Positions 8,887 to 16,756 of a stretch of DNA of 64,000 nt are shown here, piece by piece. Within the stretch, counting starts at the first letter, position 1, and the number at the start of each line of letters is the position of its first letter. The notes beneath the pieces are model-generated. The model was not told the origin of the DNA and searched no databases. It was given only the letters and a program-made list of their open reading frames with translations. Position numbers and translations under genes: made by a program. Origin of the DNA: Streptomyces malachitofuscus (GTDB lineage: Bacteria; Actinomycetota; Actinomycetes; Streptomycetales; Streptomycetaceae); assembly GCF_014650055.1 (NCBI RefSeq), contig NZ_BMUF01000009.1, forward strand, positions 151,063 through 215,062, read 5' to 3'.

Positions 8887-10571
8887 ACACGACCCTCCAC
8901 ACCGCCCTTGCGGCCGCCGACCGGGACCGGCTGATCTACGACCTGGACGGTATCGCCGGCCGGCTCGACACCCTGACCGAGGAACTGCCCGGCGCCGGCA
9001 TCCGGTTCGCGATGAAGGCGTGTCCCGTGGACGAGGTCCTGCGGTGTCTGGCCGAACGGGGCTCGGGCTTCGACGCGGCGAGCCCGCGGGAGATCGCCCA
9101 GGCCCTGGCGACCGGGGTGCCCGCCGGCCGGATCCACTACGGCAACACCGTGAAGTCCGACGAGAACATCGCGGAGGCCTACCGGCTCGGCATCCGGGAC
9201 TTCGCCACGGACAGCCTGGAGGACGTGGCGGCACTGGCCGAACACGCCCCCGGCGCCCGGGTGTTCTGCCGGCTGGCGACCAGCGGGCAGGGGGCGCTGT
9301 GGGGGCTCAGCCGGAAGTTCGGCTGCTCGGCGGAGGACGCCGTGCGGGTGATGACGGCGGCCCGGGAGGCGGGGCTGGTCCCCGCCGGGCTGTCCGTGCA
9401 CGTCGGATCCCAGCAGATGACCACCGAGGGCTGGCAGTCGGCCTTCGCCACCCTGGCCGACGTGCTCACGGCACTGCACGGCCAGGGGATCGTGCCGGAC
9501 CACGTCAACCTCGGGGGCGGCCTGCCCGCGCTCGGCTACACCGACCGCAGGGGCATACGGCTGGAACCCCCGCTGGACAAGATCTTCGCCGTGCTGCGCG
9601 AGGGTGTGCAGACGCTGCGGGACCTCTCCCCCGCTCCGCTGGACGTGCTGCTGGAGCCGGGACGCCATCTGGTCGCCGACCACGGCGCGATCAGGGCGCA
9701 CGTCTCCCGGCTGACGTCCCGCCGGCAGCCCGACGGGCAGCTCGAGTACTGGCTGTATCTGAGCTGCGGCAAGTTCAACGGCCTGTACGAGATGGACCAG
9801 TTGCAGTACCCGTTGCTCTTCCCGACCCATGCCGCCGACGCCGAGGCCGTGCTCGCCGTCATCGCGGGCCCCACCTGCGACAGCGACGACGCCTACGCCC
9901 ACGAGCACTGCCGGGTGCGCGTGCCGAAGGAGGTGGTGTCGGGGGACCCGGTCTGGGTGATGTCCGCCGGCGCGTACGCCACCAGTTACACGACCGAGGG
10001 CTTCAACGGCTTCCGTCCGCTCCCCCTCACCTGTGTACGGGACGACGTACGGATACGTCCCGTCGCCGCGGCGGACTGGCCGCGGATCGCCGCCCTGGAG
10101 GCGGAGGTGTACACGCCGGTCTCGCTGTCCGAGGGCCGGGACGCGCTCGAGTCCCGGGGCCGTGCCTCACCGGAGACCTGCTACGTCCTGGAGGCCGGGG
10201 ACCGGATCGCCGGCTACGTCCTCTCCCTGCCCTACCCGCCGTCGCGGTACCCGGACCTGACCCGGGCGGAGGGCCAGACCTTCGGCTCCCGCAATCTCCA
10301 TCTGCACGACATGGTCGTCGCGGAGGACCTGCGCGGCCGGGGGCTGGGCAGCAGGCTGCTGCGTCATCTCACGGCCGCCGCGAGCCGGTCCTACGACCGG
10401 ATCTCCCTGGTCTCCGTGGGCGGGACGGAGACCTTCTGGGCGGGCCACGGCTTCCGGCCCGAGCCGGGCGTCGCGCCCCCCGCCGGCTACGGCGAGAACG
10501 CCGTCTACATGTACTGCCCGCTTCCGGGCCGCAGCACCGGCGGCCCCGCCGCCCGGGACGAGGAGTACTGA
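8883..10571 (+). CDS. PLP fold-III amino-acid decarboxylase fused to a GNAT acetyltransferase
   Basis: A 562-residue two-domain protein. Residues 1-380 are an ornithine/diaminopimelate-decarboxylase-like barrel plus beta domain: PLP Lys45 in FAMKACP, HVGSQ, a GGGLP phosphate loop, EPGRHLVAD, and catalytic Cys332 in TCDSDD, then SYTTEGFNGF. Residues 385-545 are a GNAT domain with acetyl-CoA loop LRGRGLGSRLL. GTG 8883 overlaps the previous stop. The likely chemistry is decarboxylation of a basic amino acid followed by N-acetylation of the resulting amine in one polypeptide. Stand-alone decarboxylases of this class normally end near residue 400, so the fusion is unusual. The exact substrate cannot be read from the sequence. 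Confidence 0.85.
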   Translation: MNTTLHTALAAADRDRLIYDLDGIAGRLDTLTEELPGAGIRFAMKACPVDEVLRCLAERGSGFDAASPREIAQALATGVPAGRIHYGNTVKSDENIAEAYRLGIRDFATDSLEDVAALAEHAPGARVFCRLATSGQGALWGLSRKFGCSAEDAVRVMTAAREAGLVPAGLSVHVGSQQMTTEGWQSAFATLADVLTALHGQGIVPDHVNLGGGLPALGYTDRRGIRLEPPLDKIFAVLREGVQTLRDLSPAPLDVLLEPGRHLVADHGAIRAHVSRLTSRRQPDGQLEYWLYLSCGKFNGLYEMDQLQYPLLFPTHAADAEAVLAVIAGPTCDSDDAYAHEHCRVRVPKEVVSGDPVWVMSAGAYATSYTTEGFNGFRPLPLTCVRDDVRIRPVAAADWPRIAALEAEVYTPVSLSEGRDALESRGRASPETCYVLEAGDRIAGYVLSLPYPPSRYPDLTRAEGQTFGSRNLHLHDMVVAEDLRGRGLGSRLLRHLTAAASRSYDRISLVSVGGTETFWAGHGFRPEPGVAPPAGYGENAVYMYCPLPGRSTGGPAARDEEY

Positions 10572-11785
10572 TGTCAGCATCCCCACCCCCCTCCCCCTCC
10601 CCTTCTCCGGCCGGCTTCCGGCGCGGGCGGCTGGCCACGGCGGCGCTGTTCTGCTTCCTCGGCTTCCAGTACGCCACCTGGGTCTCCCGGCTCCCCGCCC
10701 TGAAGGACCGCTTCGACCTCGACGAGACCCGGGTCGGCCTGCTGCTGATGGCCTGCGGGGTCGGGGCCGCGGTGTCCTTCCCCCTGGTCGCCCACCTGAT
10801 GAAGCGGCTGGGGTCCCGGCGGCTGGCGCTGTGGTCGGCCCTGTGCCTGGTGGCGGTGCTGCCGGCACTGGCCGCCGCCGGGAACTATCCGCTCGTGCTG
10901 GCGGTGGCGTTCGTCGACGGGGTGGCCGTCGGCTGTCTGAACGTCGCCATGAACGCGCAGGGCGCGGCGCTGGAGTCCCGGTACGGGCGGGCCACGATGG
11001 CCCAGTTGCACGCCACGTTCAGCGGCGGCTCGCTCGCCGGTGCGCTGCTGGCGTCCGGCATGAACGCCGTGACACACGCCCTGACCGCGCACTTCGCCCT
11101 CGCCGCGGCGCTGCTGACGCTGCTGCTGGTCTCCGCCCGGCCCGGCCTGCTGACCGACGAACCCGATGCGCGGGCGGAGGAGTCGGCGCAGGACGCGGCC
11201 GGGGCCAAGGGCCTGCGGAGGCTGACCGGCGCCGGCCGGGCGGCGCTCTGGCTGGGCGCCGCCATGCTGCTGGGCACGATCACCGAGGGCGCCATGACCG
11301 ACTGGTCGACGCTGTATCTCACGGAGGAGACCGGGGCGTCCGGGCGGCTCGCACCGCTGGGTATCGCCGTGGTCTCCGTGATGATGGTGCTGGCCCGCCT
11401 CCTCGGCGACCGCTGGCGGGAGCGCTGGGGCGACGCGCGTGTCGTCCGGGTCGGCAGTGTGGTCGCAGGGACGGGTCTCGCCCTCGCCCTGGCGACGGGC
11501 GGCACCTGGCCCGCGCTCGTCGGCTTCGCCTGTGTGGGGCTCGGTATGGCGACGGTGACGCCGTGCGTCTACGTCGCCGCCGCCGCGGAGGGCCCGAAGG
11601 CACTGACCCTGGTCGCCGCCACGGGCACCACCGGTCTCCTGGCCGGCCCGGCACTGATCGGTTTCGTGGCGGGCCGCACCAACCTGACGGTGGGCATGGC
11701 CCTGGTGGCGGTCTCGGCCCTCCTGGTGTCGGTGACCGCGAGACACCGCACCTGGGAGACGCCCGCCAAGGCCCTGACCGGCTGA
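10571..11785 (+). CDS. MFS transporter, probable exporter of the upstream pathway's product
   Basis: A 404-residue major facilitator with about 12 membrane segments and a proline/serine-rich cytoplasmic N-terminus. The first helix region contains YATWVSRLPALKDRF, a hallmark of the YbjJ-like drug/sugar-transporter branch, and a charged central loop lies near residue 200. Its ATG overlaps the stop of the decarboxylase-GNAT gene as TGATG, so it belongs to the same operon. It is similar in length and architecture to the MFS gene at 25764. Export or self-protection is the simplest role; the substrate is unknown. Confidence 0.85.
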   Translation: MSASPPPSPSPSPAGFRRGRLATAALFCFLGFQYATWVSRLPALKDRFDLDETRVGLLLMACGVGAAVSFPLVAHLMKRLGSRRLALWSALCLVAVLPALAAAGNYPLVLAVAFVDGVAVGCLNVAMNAQGAALESRYGRATMAQLHATFSGGSLAGALLASGMNAVTHALTAHFALAAALLTLLLVSARPGLLTDEPDARAEESAQDAAGAKGLRRLTGAGRAALWLGAAMLLGTITEGAMTDWSTLYLTEETGASGRLAPLGIAVVSVMMVLARLLGDRWRERWGDARVVRVGSVVAGTGLALALATGGTWPALVGFACVGLGMATVTPCVYVAAAAEGPKALTLVAATGTTGLLAGPALIGFVAGRTNLTVGMALVAVSALLVSVTARHRTWETPAKALTG

Positions 11786-11803
11786 GGGTCCGCACCGCCG
11801 CAC

Positions 11804-11831
11804 CGCCGCACCGGCTCGGGTCGGTGCGGCG
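11804..11831 (+). terminator. Stem-loop after the four-gene operon
   Basis: A perfect 9-bp GC-rich stem (CGCCGCACC paired with GGTGCGGCG) with a 10-nt loop lies 19 bp after the MFS stop codon. It has no U-tract, as is common in streptomycetes. It probably ends the operon that starts at 6533. Confidence 0.65.
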
Positions 11832-12188
11832 AACCCGCAGTACCCGGCCGCCCGGCCCGACACACCGGCAGGACGCCACCGCACCGGCACGGGGCGACGC
11901 CACGAGCCCGCAGCCCCCAGCCACCCGGCCCGGGGCGCGGCTGTCGTCGGGTCCCGAGTCGGGCGGGAGACGGTGGGGTGGCCGCGGGCGGTCGCGCGCG
12001 TGGTGTGGCTGACCGGGGGCCGGCCGCACCCCTGCGCCCGATGCCGGGCATCGTCGCCGCCCTCGTGCGCAGGGAACCGTCGAGGACCGGCTCGGGTTTC
12101 CGGCCGACGGTGACGGCTGCCAGGGGCGGAGCGCCGTACGCCCCGTGACCGTGTGCCCCCGGCCTGCCGGCCGCCGGACCGCGGGGTA
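11832..12188. other. Non-coding spacer between convergent transcription units
   Basis: About 350 bp with no credible gene. It is rich in CCG/ACC runs, and the frames open across it on both strands show no recognisable protein pattern or good ribosome-binding site. It separates the plus-strand operon from the convergent glycosyltransferase gene. No repeat or RNA signal stands out. Confidence 0.6.
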
Positions 12189-13388
12189 TCAGTCCGCCGG
12201 CCGGTACTTCGTCAGGTCGCCGATCGGGGTGGTGGGGTACCAGGTGCACCAGTGGTGGTCGGGGCTGCGGGTGGGGGGCGGGGTGTCCGGGTCGGGGTGG
12301 GCGCGGGTGTGGTGGAGATGGACCAGGGTGTCACCGAAGCGCTCGACGCCGCCGAGGAAGTCGGCCCGCCAGGCGAAGTCGTTGTCCTCGCCGCCCCAGC
12401 CCTCGAACCGCTCGTCCAGGCCGGCGATCCGGTCGAAGAGGTGACGTCGCACCCAGATGCACCCGCCGGGCGGTCGTCGCAGGAACACCCCGCGCAGCGT
12501 GGCGTGGTCGACCGCGGGCAGGCCCTTGAGGCAGCGCATGGCCACGGCCCGGTCGCTGCTGGCCGGATCGGCGAAGATGATGTCGCGGTAGGGCCAGTGC
12601 ACCTGCAGGGTGGGGTCGTGTGCGAAGCGGCCGGCGCCCCGGCGGAGGAAGCCGGCGTCCGGCAGCACGTCGCCGTCCAGGACGCAGACCAGCTCGTCCG
12701 GCCCGCCGCCGTGGACGACCCCGCAGTTCACCGCCCAGGACTTGTTGAACGGGCCGGGGTTGAAGGCGAACAGATAACGGTCGACGTGAGGTTCGAGGGC
12801 GGACTGCCAGCGTGGTTCGGCGTCGCTCTCCACCACCACGGTCCGGTACCGGTCGCGCGGGAGGTCCTGGTCGGCCAGACCGGCGAGACAGGCCGCCAGG
12901 TTGCGGGCCCGGCCGTCGTGCGGGTCAGCGGCACGGAACGGGACGACCACGGTGATGTGGGCGGGTGCGGTGCCCGGACCCGGCCCGGACGCCGCGATGC
13001 CGACCAGGATCTGTTCCACCGTCATGGGGTCCGCGTCCGGCAGGCCGGCCAGCTCCTCGCCCAGGTGCAGGCCGAGCCGGGCCGACCGCTCGATCACGTC
13101 CAGTGCGGCCGTCAGCTCCCCGGCCTGTTCCGGCCGCTCGGCCAGCACCTCGGCCAGCGCCAGGCTCAGCCGCTGATGGGCGGCGACGTCGCGCGGTGCG
13201 CGTGCCACCTCCGCCAGCGGGCCGGCCAGCAGCGGATCGGCCTCCAGCAGCTCCACCACCCGCTGATGGTCGGGCCTGGTCCAGTACCACCAGGGCCAGC
13301 ACGTCGCCTGGGCCTGTGGGTCGAAGGCGAGGACGGCGCAGTCGGCGAGCCGACGGGCTCTGCGGAGGGTGGTCGACAGGTCGCTCAA
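12189..13388 (-). CDS. GT-A family 2/27-like glycosyltransferase with N-terminal extension
   Basis: A 399-residue protein. Residues 1-140 are an alpha-helical extension of unknown role; a family 2 glycosyltransferase domain follows, with the opening ITVVVPFRA, the metal-binding LDGDV and the C-terminal acceptor motif GWGGEDNDF typical of galactosyltransferase-like GT2/GT27 enzymes. It is probably cytosolic; no membrane helix is seen. A near-perfect DasR operator lies about 30-45 bp upstream of its ATG, where a bound repressor would block the promoter. It is divergent from the short StrR-like regulator. The acceptor is unknown: cell-surface glycan or a secondary metabolite. Confidence 0.83.
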   Translation of the reverse strand: MSDLSTTLRRARRLADCAVLAFDPQAQATCWPWWYWTRPDHQRVVELLEADPLLAGPLAEVARAPRDVAAHQRLSLALAEVLAERPEQAGELTAALDVIERSARLGLHLGEELAGLPDADPMTVEQILVGIAASGPGPGTAPAHITVVVPFRAADPHDGRARNLAACLAGLADQDLPRDRYRTVVVESDAEPRWQSALEPHVDRYLFAFNPGPFNKSWAVNCGVVHGGGPDELVCVLDGDVLPDAGFLRRGAGRFAHDPTLQVHWPYRDIIFADPASSDRAVAMRCLKGLPAVDHATLRGVFLRRPPGGCIWVRRHLFDRIAGLDERFEGWGGEDNDFAWRADFLGGVERFGDTLVHLHHTRAHPDPDTPPPTRSPDHHWCTWYPTTPIGDLTKYRPAD

Positions 13389-13419
13389 CTCCTTGGAGAA
13401 CCAGGGCGTATTCGAACTT

Positions 13420-13431
13420 TGGTCTGGACCA
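13420..13431. promoter_or_regulatory. DasR (dre) site in front of the glycosyltransferase gene
   Basis: TGGTCTGGACCA matches the dre core at 11 of 12 positions, with perfectly symmetric TGGTC/GACCA arms. It is centred 38 bp upstream of the start at 13388 and also lies upstream of the divergent regulator gene at 13562. Its arms are as good as those of the sites at dasA and dasR. Confidence 0.75.
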
Positions 13432-13561
13432 ACATCAACCTAACAGCGTAAGATCAAGCGCGGCAAGGGTAGTTCGACCGAACAACGCCTCCGGCCCGGC
13501 CGGAGGCGCATGACGCAGCTGAACGTGACCGGTAGCCGCACACACTTCGGGGAAGACACCG

Positions 13562-14290
13562 TTGTTCGTCGCCAGTCCGCATCCCTTCGGCGGTCCCACC
13601 GCCGGCCCCCCGTCCAGAGCCGACCGCATGGCGGCTGCCAAGCGACTGGTGCACAGCCACCCGGAGTGGTCCGACCGGCGCATCGCCGACACCAGCGGGC
13701 TGGCGAGCAAGACCGTCGCCTCCCTGCGCCGCGACCTGCACGACCTTCCGGTGCCGGTCCGCCGGGTGGGCAGGGACGGCCGGGCCCGCCCGATGCGGAC
13801 CGCCGAAGGACGGTCCCGGGCCGCCGATCTGATCCGTGACGACCCGGGCATGCCGCTGCGCGAGATCGCCCGTCGGGCGGGTATCTCGCTGGGCACGGCC
13901 CGGGACGTCAAGCAGCGGCTGCTGCGGGGCCTGGACCCGGTACCTGCCGCGCAGCGGCGGCCGTCACCCGCCGACGACGGCACCGGCCGGCCACCGCCGG
14001 AGGTCTCCGCCGCGCTGGAGGAGCGCCTCCGGCTGCTGACGCAGCTGTCGCGGGACCCGTCACTCAGGCACAGCCATGCCGGACGGGTGCTGCTGCGGCT
14101 GCTCATCGCCCACCACAAGGACGCCCACGCCTGGCAGCGGCCGGCTGCCGCGATCCCCCCGCACAGCGCCCCGGCGCTCCTCGCCCTGGCCCGGAACTGC
14201 GCGGCGGACTGGACCGTCCTGGCCGAGCACCTCGAAGCCCTGCGCGATCAGGACGCCGCCACCGCCCACCGAGCGCCGCTCGACGGCTGA
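13562..14290 (+). CDS. StrR/NovG-like regulator lacking the ParB domain
   Basis: About 242 residues corresponding to the C-terminal two-thirds of StrR-type pathway regulators. Two helix-turn-helix units are visible: HPEWSDRRIADTSGLASKTV (about residues 32-51) and PLREIARRAGISLGTARDV (about 97-115), with the family's GRDGRARPM linker between them. The ParB-like N-terminal domain that normally occupies about 100 residues is missing, and no coding remnant is evident in the 120 bp upstream. The start is uncertain: TTG 13562 has GGGGAAG upstream, and ATG 13628 is an alternative. Either it is a naturally short regulator or an N-terminally deleted gene. It sits 12 bp before the next glycosyltransferase gene. 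Confidence 0.65.
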   Translation: MFVASPHPFGGPTAGPPSRADRMAAAKRLVHSHPEWSDRRIADTSGLASKTVASLRRDLHDLPVPVRRVGRDGRARPMRTAEGRSRAADLIRDDPGMPLREIARRAGISLGTARDVKQRLLRGLDPVPAAQRRPSPADDGTGRPPPEVSAALEERLRLLTQLSRDPSLRHSHAGRVLLRLLIAHHKDAHAWQRPAAAIPPHSAPALLALARNCAADWTVLAEHLEALRDQDAATAHRAPLDG

Positions 14291-14302
14291 CCGAGGAGAG
14301 GC

Positions 14303-15376
14303 ATGACGGAGATCCTCTTCCTGACCCGCGGCCACGGCTTCGGCCACGCCGCCCGCGATCTGCGGGTGATTCGGGAACTGCGCCGCCGGCCCGGCACCAC
14401 GGTCCGCATCGTGGCCGACGGCAGCGCGGCCGCCTACTACGCGATGCACGACGTGCCCTGCACGCCCGTCGAGCTGCCCGACGAGGGTTTCGGCGACGCC
14501 GCCGCGAAAGCGCTGTGGCGGATCCTGGCCACCGTGCCCCGTCCCGACCTGGTGGTCTCCGACGAGGTCATGGGGGCCCTGCCGTTCGCCCGCAAGGTCT
14601 GGAAGCGGCCTTGTGTGATGCTGCTCTGCGCCCTCTGGGCGGAGTACGGCCTTCCGGACGCGGACCGGTTCTTCGACGCGGCCGACGAGGTCATGGTGCT
14701 CGACTTCCCGCAGAACCGGCGCGAGACGTACGCCACCACCGCGCCGCTCAGCTTCCCCGGCCCCGTGGTGCGGTCCTTCACCGCCGGACGCGGGGCCGCC
14801 CGGGCTGCGCTGGGCCTCAGCGAGCGGGAAGAGGTGACGGTACTGAGCCTCGGCGGGATGAACGCCCGGCCGGAGAGCCGGCGGATGGCGGCCGCCGCCA
14901 TCGAGGCCTGGCGCGAGCCCGTACGCCGCGACGCCCGGCTGCTGGTGCTGGCCGACCGGCCGAGGGAGCCGGTCCTCGACGGTGGGGACGTGGAAGACGA
15001 CCAGGTGGTCTGGGCCGGGGTCACCAACGAGCCCGAGACCTATTACCGGGCGGCCGACGTGGTGCTCAACGACGCGATGGGCTCCGCCGTGTGCGACCTG
15101 GCCTGGAACCGGGTGCCCACCGTCGCACTGCTGGACGAAACGTCGGCGAGCGGCTTCCCGAAGACCTTCCGGGACCGGATCCGGCACCTGACGGCGGCCG
15201 GGCTGATCGAGACGGCGCCGGTGCACGAGGGACCGTCCGCGGTCCGGCGGGCCATGGAACGGGCCAGGGCAGGCGCCGCGGACCCGGACCGGGCGGCGGC
15301 GCTGGACGGTTTCGGCTGGAGCACAGGTGAGACGGTCGCCCGCCGCCTCTTCGGCCTGCTCGACGCCGGGACCTGA
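14303..15376 (+). CDS. GT-B fold glycosyltransferase (MurG/GT28-like)
   Basis: A 357-residue protein with the N-terminal glycine-rich motif TRGHGFGHAARDL typical of MurG- and MGT-like GT-B enzymes, and a C-terminal nucleotide-sugar domain with the segments VVWAGVTNE and AADVVLNDAMGSA, where the donor pyrophosphate is usually bound. The start ATG follows GAGGAGAGG. It is 12 bp downstream of the short StrR-like gene and probably co-transcribed. There is no signal peptide, so it works in the cytoplasm on a nucleotide-sugar donor. Acceptor unknown. Confidence 0.78.
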   Translation: MTEILFLTRGHGFGHAARDLRVIRELRRRPGTTVRIVADGSAAAYYAMHDVPCTPVELPDEGFGDAAAKALWRILATVPRPDLVVSDEVMGALPFARKVWKRPCVMLLCALWAEYGLPDADRFFDAADEVMVLDFPQNRRETYATTAPLSFPGPVVRSFTAGRGAARAALGLSEREEVTVLSLGGMNARPESRRMAAAAIEAWREPVRRDARLLVLADRPREPVLDGGDVEDDQVVWAGVTNEPETYYRAADVVLNDAMGSAVCDLAWNRVPTVALLDETSASGFPKTFRDRIRHLTAAGLIETAPVHEGPSAVRRAMERARAGAADPDRAAALDGFGWSTGETVARRLFGLLDAGT

Positions 15377-15389
15377 GACCGGGGCGAAC

Positions 15390-15419
15390 GCCCGCCCGTG
15401 CTTCAGGCATCCGGCGGGC
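15390..15419. terminator. Bidirectional hairpin between convergent genes
   Basis: GCCCGCC at 15390-15396 pairs with GGCGGGC at 15413-15419; an inner TGC/GCA helix extends the fold. It fills most of the 46-bp gap between two converging genes, so it can serve both. Confidence 0.6.
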
Positions 15420-15422
15420 CGG

Positions 15423-16406
15423 TCAGCGGTCGGTTCGCTCCAGCATGGCCCTCAGTTCATCGACCGACAGCCAGCTGTCGTTGGAGTCCGAGCGGTAGGC
15501 GAACTCCCGTGGTACCGGCTGCCATTCGGGGGCCGGCCGCTGGTCGGCGGGCCGGGTGGCGGAGGTGACGACGTAGCGGTCGCCGCACCGGAAGGTCCGG
15601 TGGCTGTCGTCACCGGCGATCATCTCCTCGTGCAGCTTCTCGCCGGGCCGGGGGCCGATCTCGTAGGTGCCGGCCCCCGGCGCGACCGCCTCGGCCAGGT
15701 CCATGATCCGCACGCTCGGTATCCGCGGCACGAAGAGCTCGCCGCCGGTCATGAGCTCGAACGAGTCCACCAGGAAGGTGACGGCGTGCTCGACGCTCAT
15801 CCAGAACCGGGTCATCCGCTTGTCGGTGACCGGCAGGCTCTCGCCCGCCGCGGCCAGCCGGCGGAACAGCGGCAGCACCGAGCCCCGGCTGCCCATGAAG
15901 TTGCCGTAGCGCACCACGGAGAACCGGGTCTCCTCGGCGAGTGTCGCGCCGGCCGACGTGAAGAGTTTGTCGGCCACCATCTTCGTGGCGCCGTAAAGGT
16001 TGATCGGGCTGCTCGCCTTGTCGGTGGAGAGGGCGACGACACTCTTCACACGGTTCTTCACGGCGGCGTCTATGACATTGCGGGAGCCGTCGATATTGGT
16101 CTTCACGTATTCGGTCGGGAAATGCTCCGCGGCGTCGACGTGCTTGAGGGCCGCTGCATGCACCACGTAGTCGATGCCGCGCATCGCCTGGGAAAGCCGC
16201 CGCCGGTCGCGGACATCTCCGAGGACGAAACGCACGCGCCGGTCCCCGGCCAGCGTGTTGCGCATTTCGTACTGCTTGAGCTCGTCCCGCGAGTAGACCA
16301 CGACGCAGCCGGGGTCACAGGTGGCCAGCACATGACGGACAAACGCCAGTCCGAAGGACCCCGAACCACCGGTGACCAGGACTGACGCTCCTCTTAGCGC
16401 ACCCAT
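15423..16406 (-). CDS. UDP-GlcNAc 4,6-dehydratase, PseB/CapD type
   Basis: A 327-residue short-chain dehydrogenase of the polysaccharide-synthesis group. It has a dinucleotide-binding loop TGGSGSFG, SRDELKQYEM, the catalytic STDKA segment and YGATK (YxxxK). These features match inverting UDP-N-acetylglucosamine 4,6-dehydratases (PseB/FlaA1), which make a 4-keto-6-deoxy amino sugar in the cytoplasm. It has no membrane helices, unlike large CapD/PglF relatives. It is divergent from the RiPP precursor gene across a 350-bp regulatory gap. Its sugar could feed the two neighbouring glycosyltransferases; whether it decorates a peptide or a surface glycan is not known. Confidence 0.85.
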   Translation of the reverse strand: MGALRGASVLVTGGSGSFGLAFVRHVLATCDPGCVVVYSRDELKQYEMRNTLAGDRRVRFVLGDVRDRRRLSQAMRGIDYVVHAAALKHVDAAEHFPTEYVKTNIDGSRNVIDAAVKNRVKSVVALSTDKASSPINLYGATKMVADKLFTSAGATLAEETRFSVVRYGNFMGSRGSVLPLFRRLAAAGESLPVTDKRMTRFWMSVEHAVTFLVDSFELMTGGELFVPRIPSVRIMDLAEAVAPGAGTYEIGPRPGEKLHEEMIAGDDSHRTFRCGDRYVVTSATRPADQRPAPEWQPVPREFAYRSDSNDSWLSVDELRAMLERTDR

Positions 16407-16750
16407 CTCAGCACCTTTCCATCCCAGAGGAATGCCGCGCCGAATTCACGTTCACGCGACCACACCGTAGCAGACGCCATCCGCGATCAGGCCGTTTTCG
16501 TAAACGCCCCGATTAGCCTTTGAAGGAGCCGTGTGTTCAAGTTGGGACGTACCCAGTTGAACACCTGTTGTCACAGGTCAGGACCGTTACCCGGGAGCGG
16601 CGCCCGGTAACCCGTTGACGTGTTCTCGAGTGCCCGGTTGACTGGGGGATCCGTTCGGCTGTGGATTCACCGGTCGCTCCCCCCACGGCATCGCCGTTGC
16701 CAAGCCCGGACCGACGGGTGGTCCGCAACCTTTTTCGTGCCGAAAAGGAG
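16407..16750. promoter_or_regulatory. Divergent control region with two inverted repeats before the RiPP cluster
   Basis: This gap separates pseB-like and precursor genes and is less GC-rich than its surroundings at its left end. It holds ACCTGT-TGTC-ACAGGT, a perfect 6-bp inverted repeat at 16563-16578, and then GTTACC..GGTAAC at 16586-16611, whose arms extend through CGGG/CCCG with one bulge. Two TTGAC sequences (16615, 16638) lie just downstream and could be -35 elements, but I see no convincing -10. The repeats look like operators or a leader hairpin for the peptide operon. Confidence 0.5.
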
Positions 16751-16756
16751 ATGGAA

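Noticed and set aside
11832..12188. Possible short gene in the spacer after the MFS exporter.
   Set aside because: Frames are open on both strands from GC bias only; no start with a ribosome site and no protein-like composition.
16661..16756. Longer N-terminus for the RiPP precursor (GTG at 16661).
   Set aside because: It lacks a ribosome site and adds a Pro/Arg-rich stretch unlike RiPP leaders; AAAAGGAG places the start at 16757.
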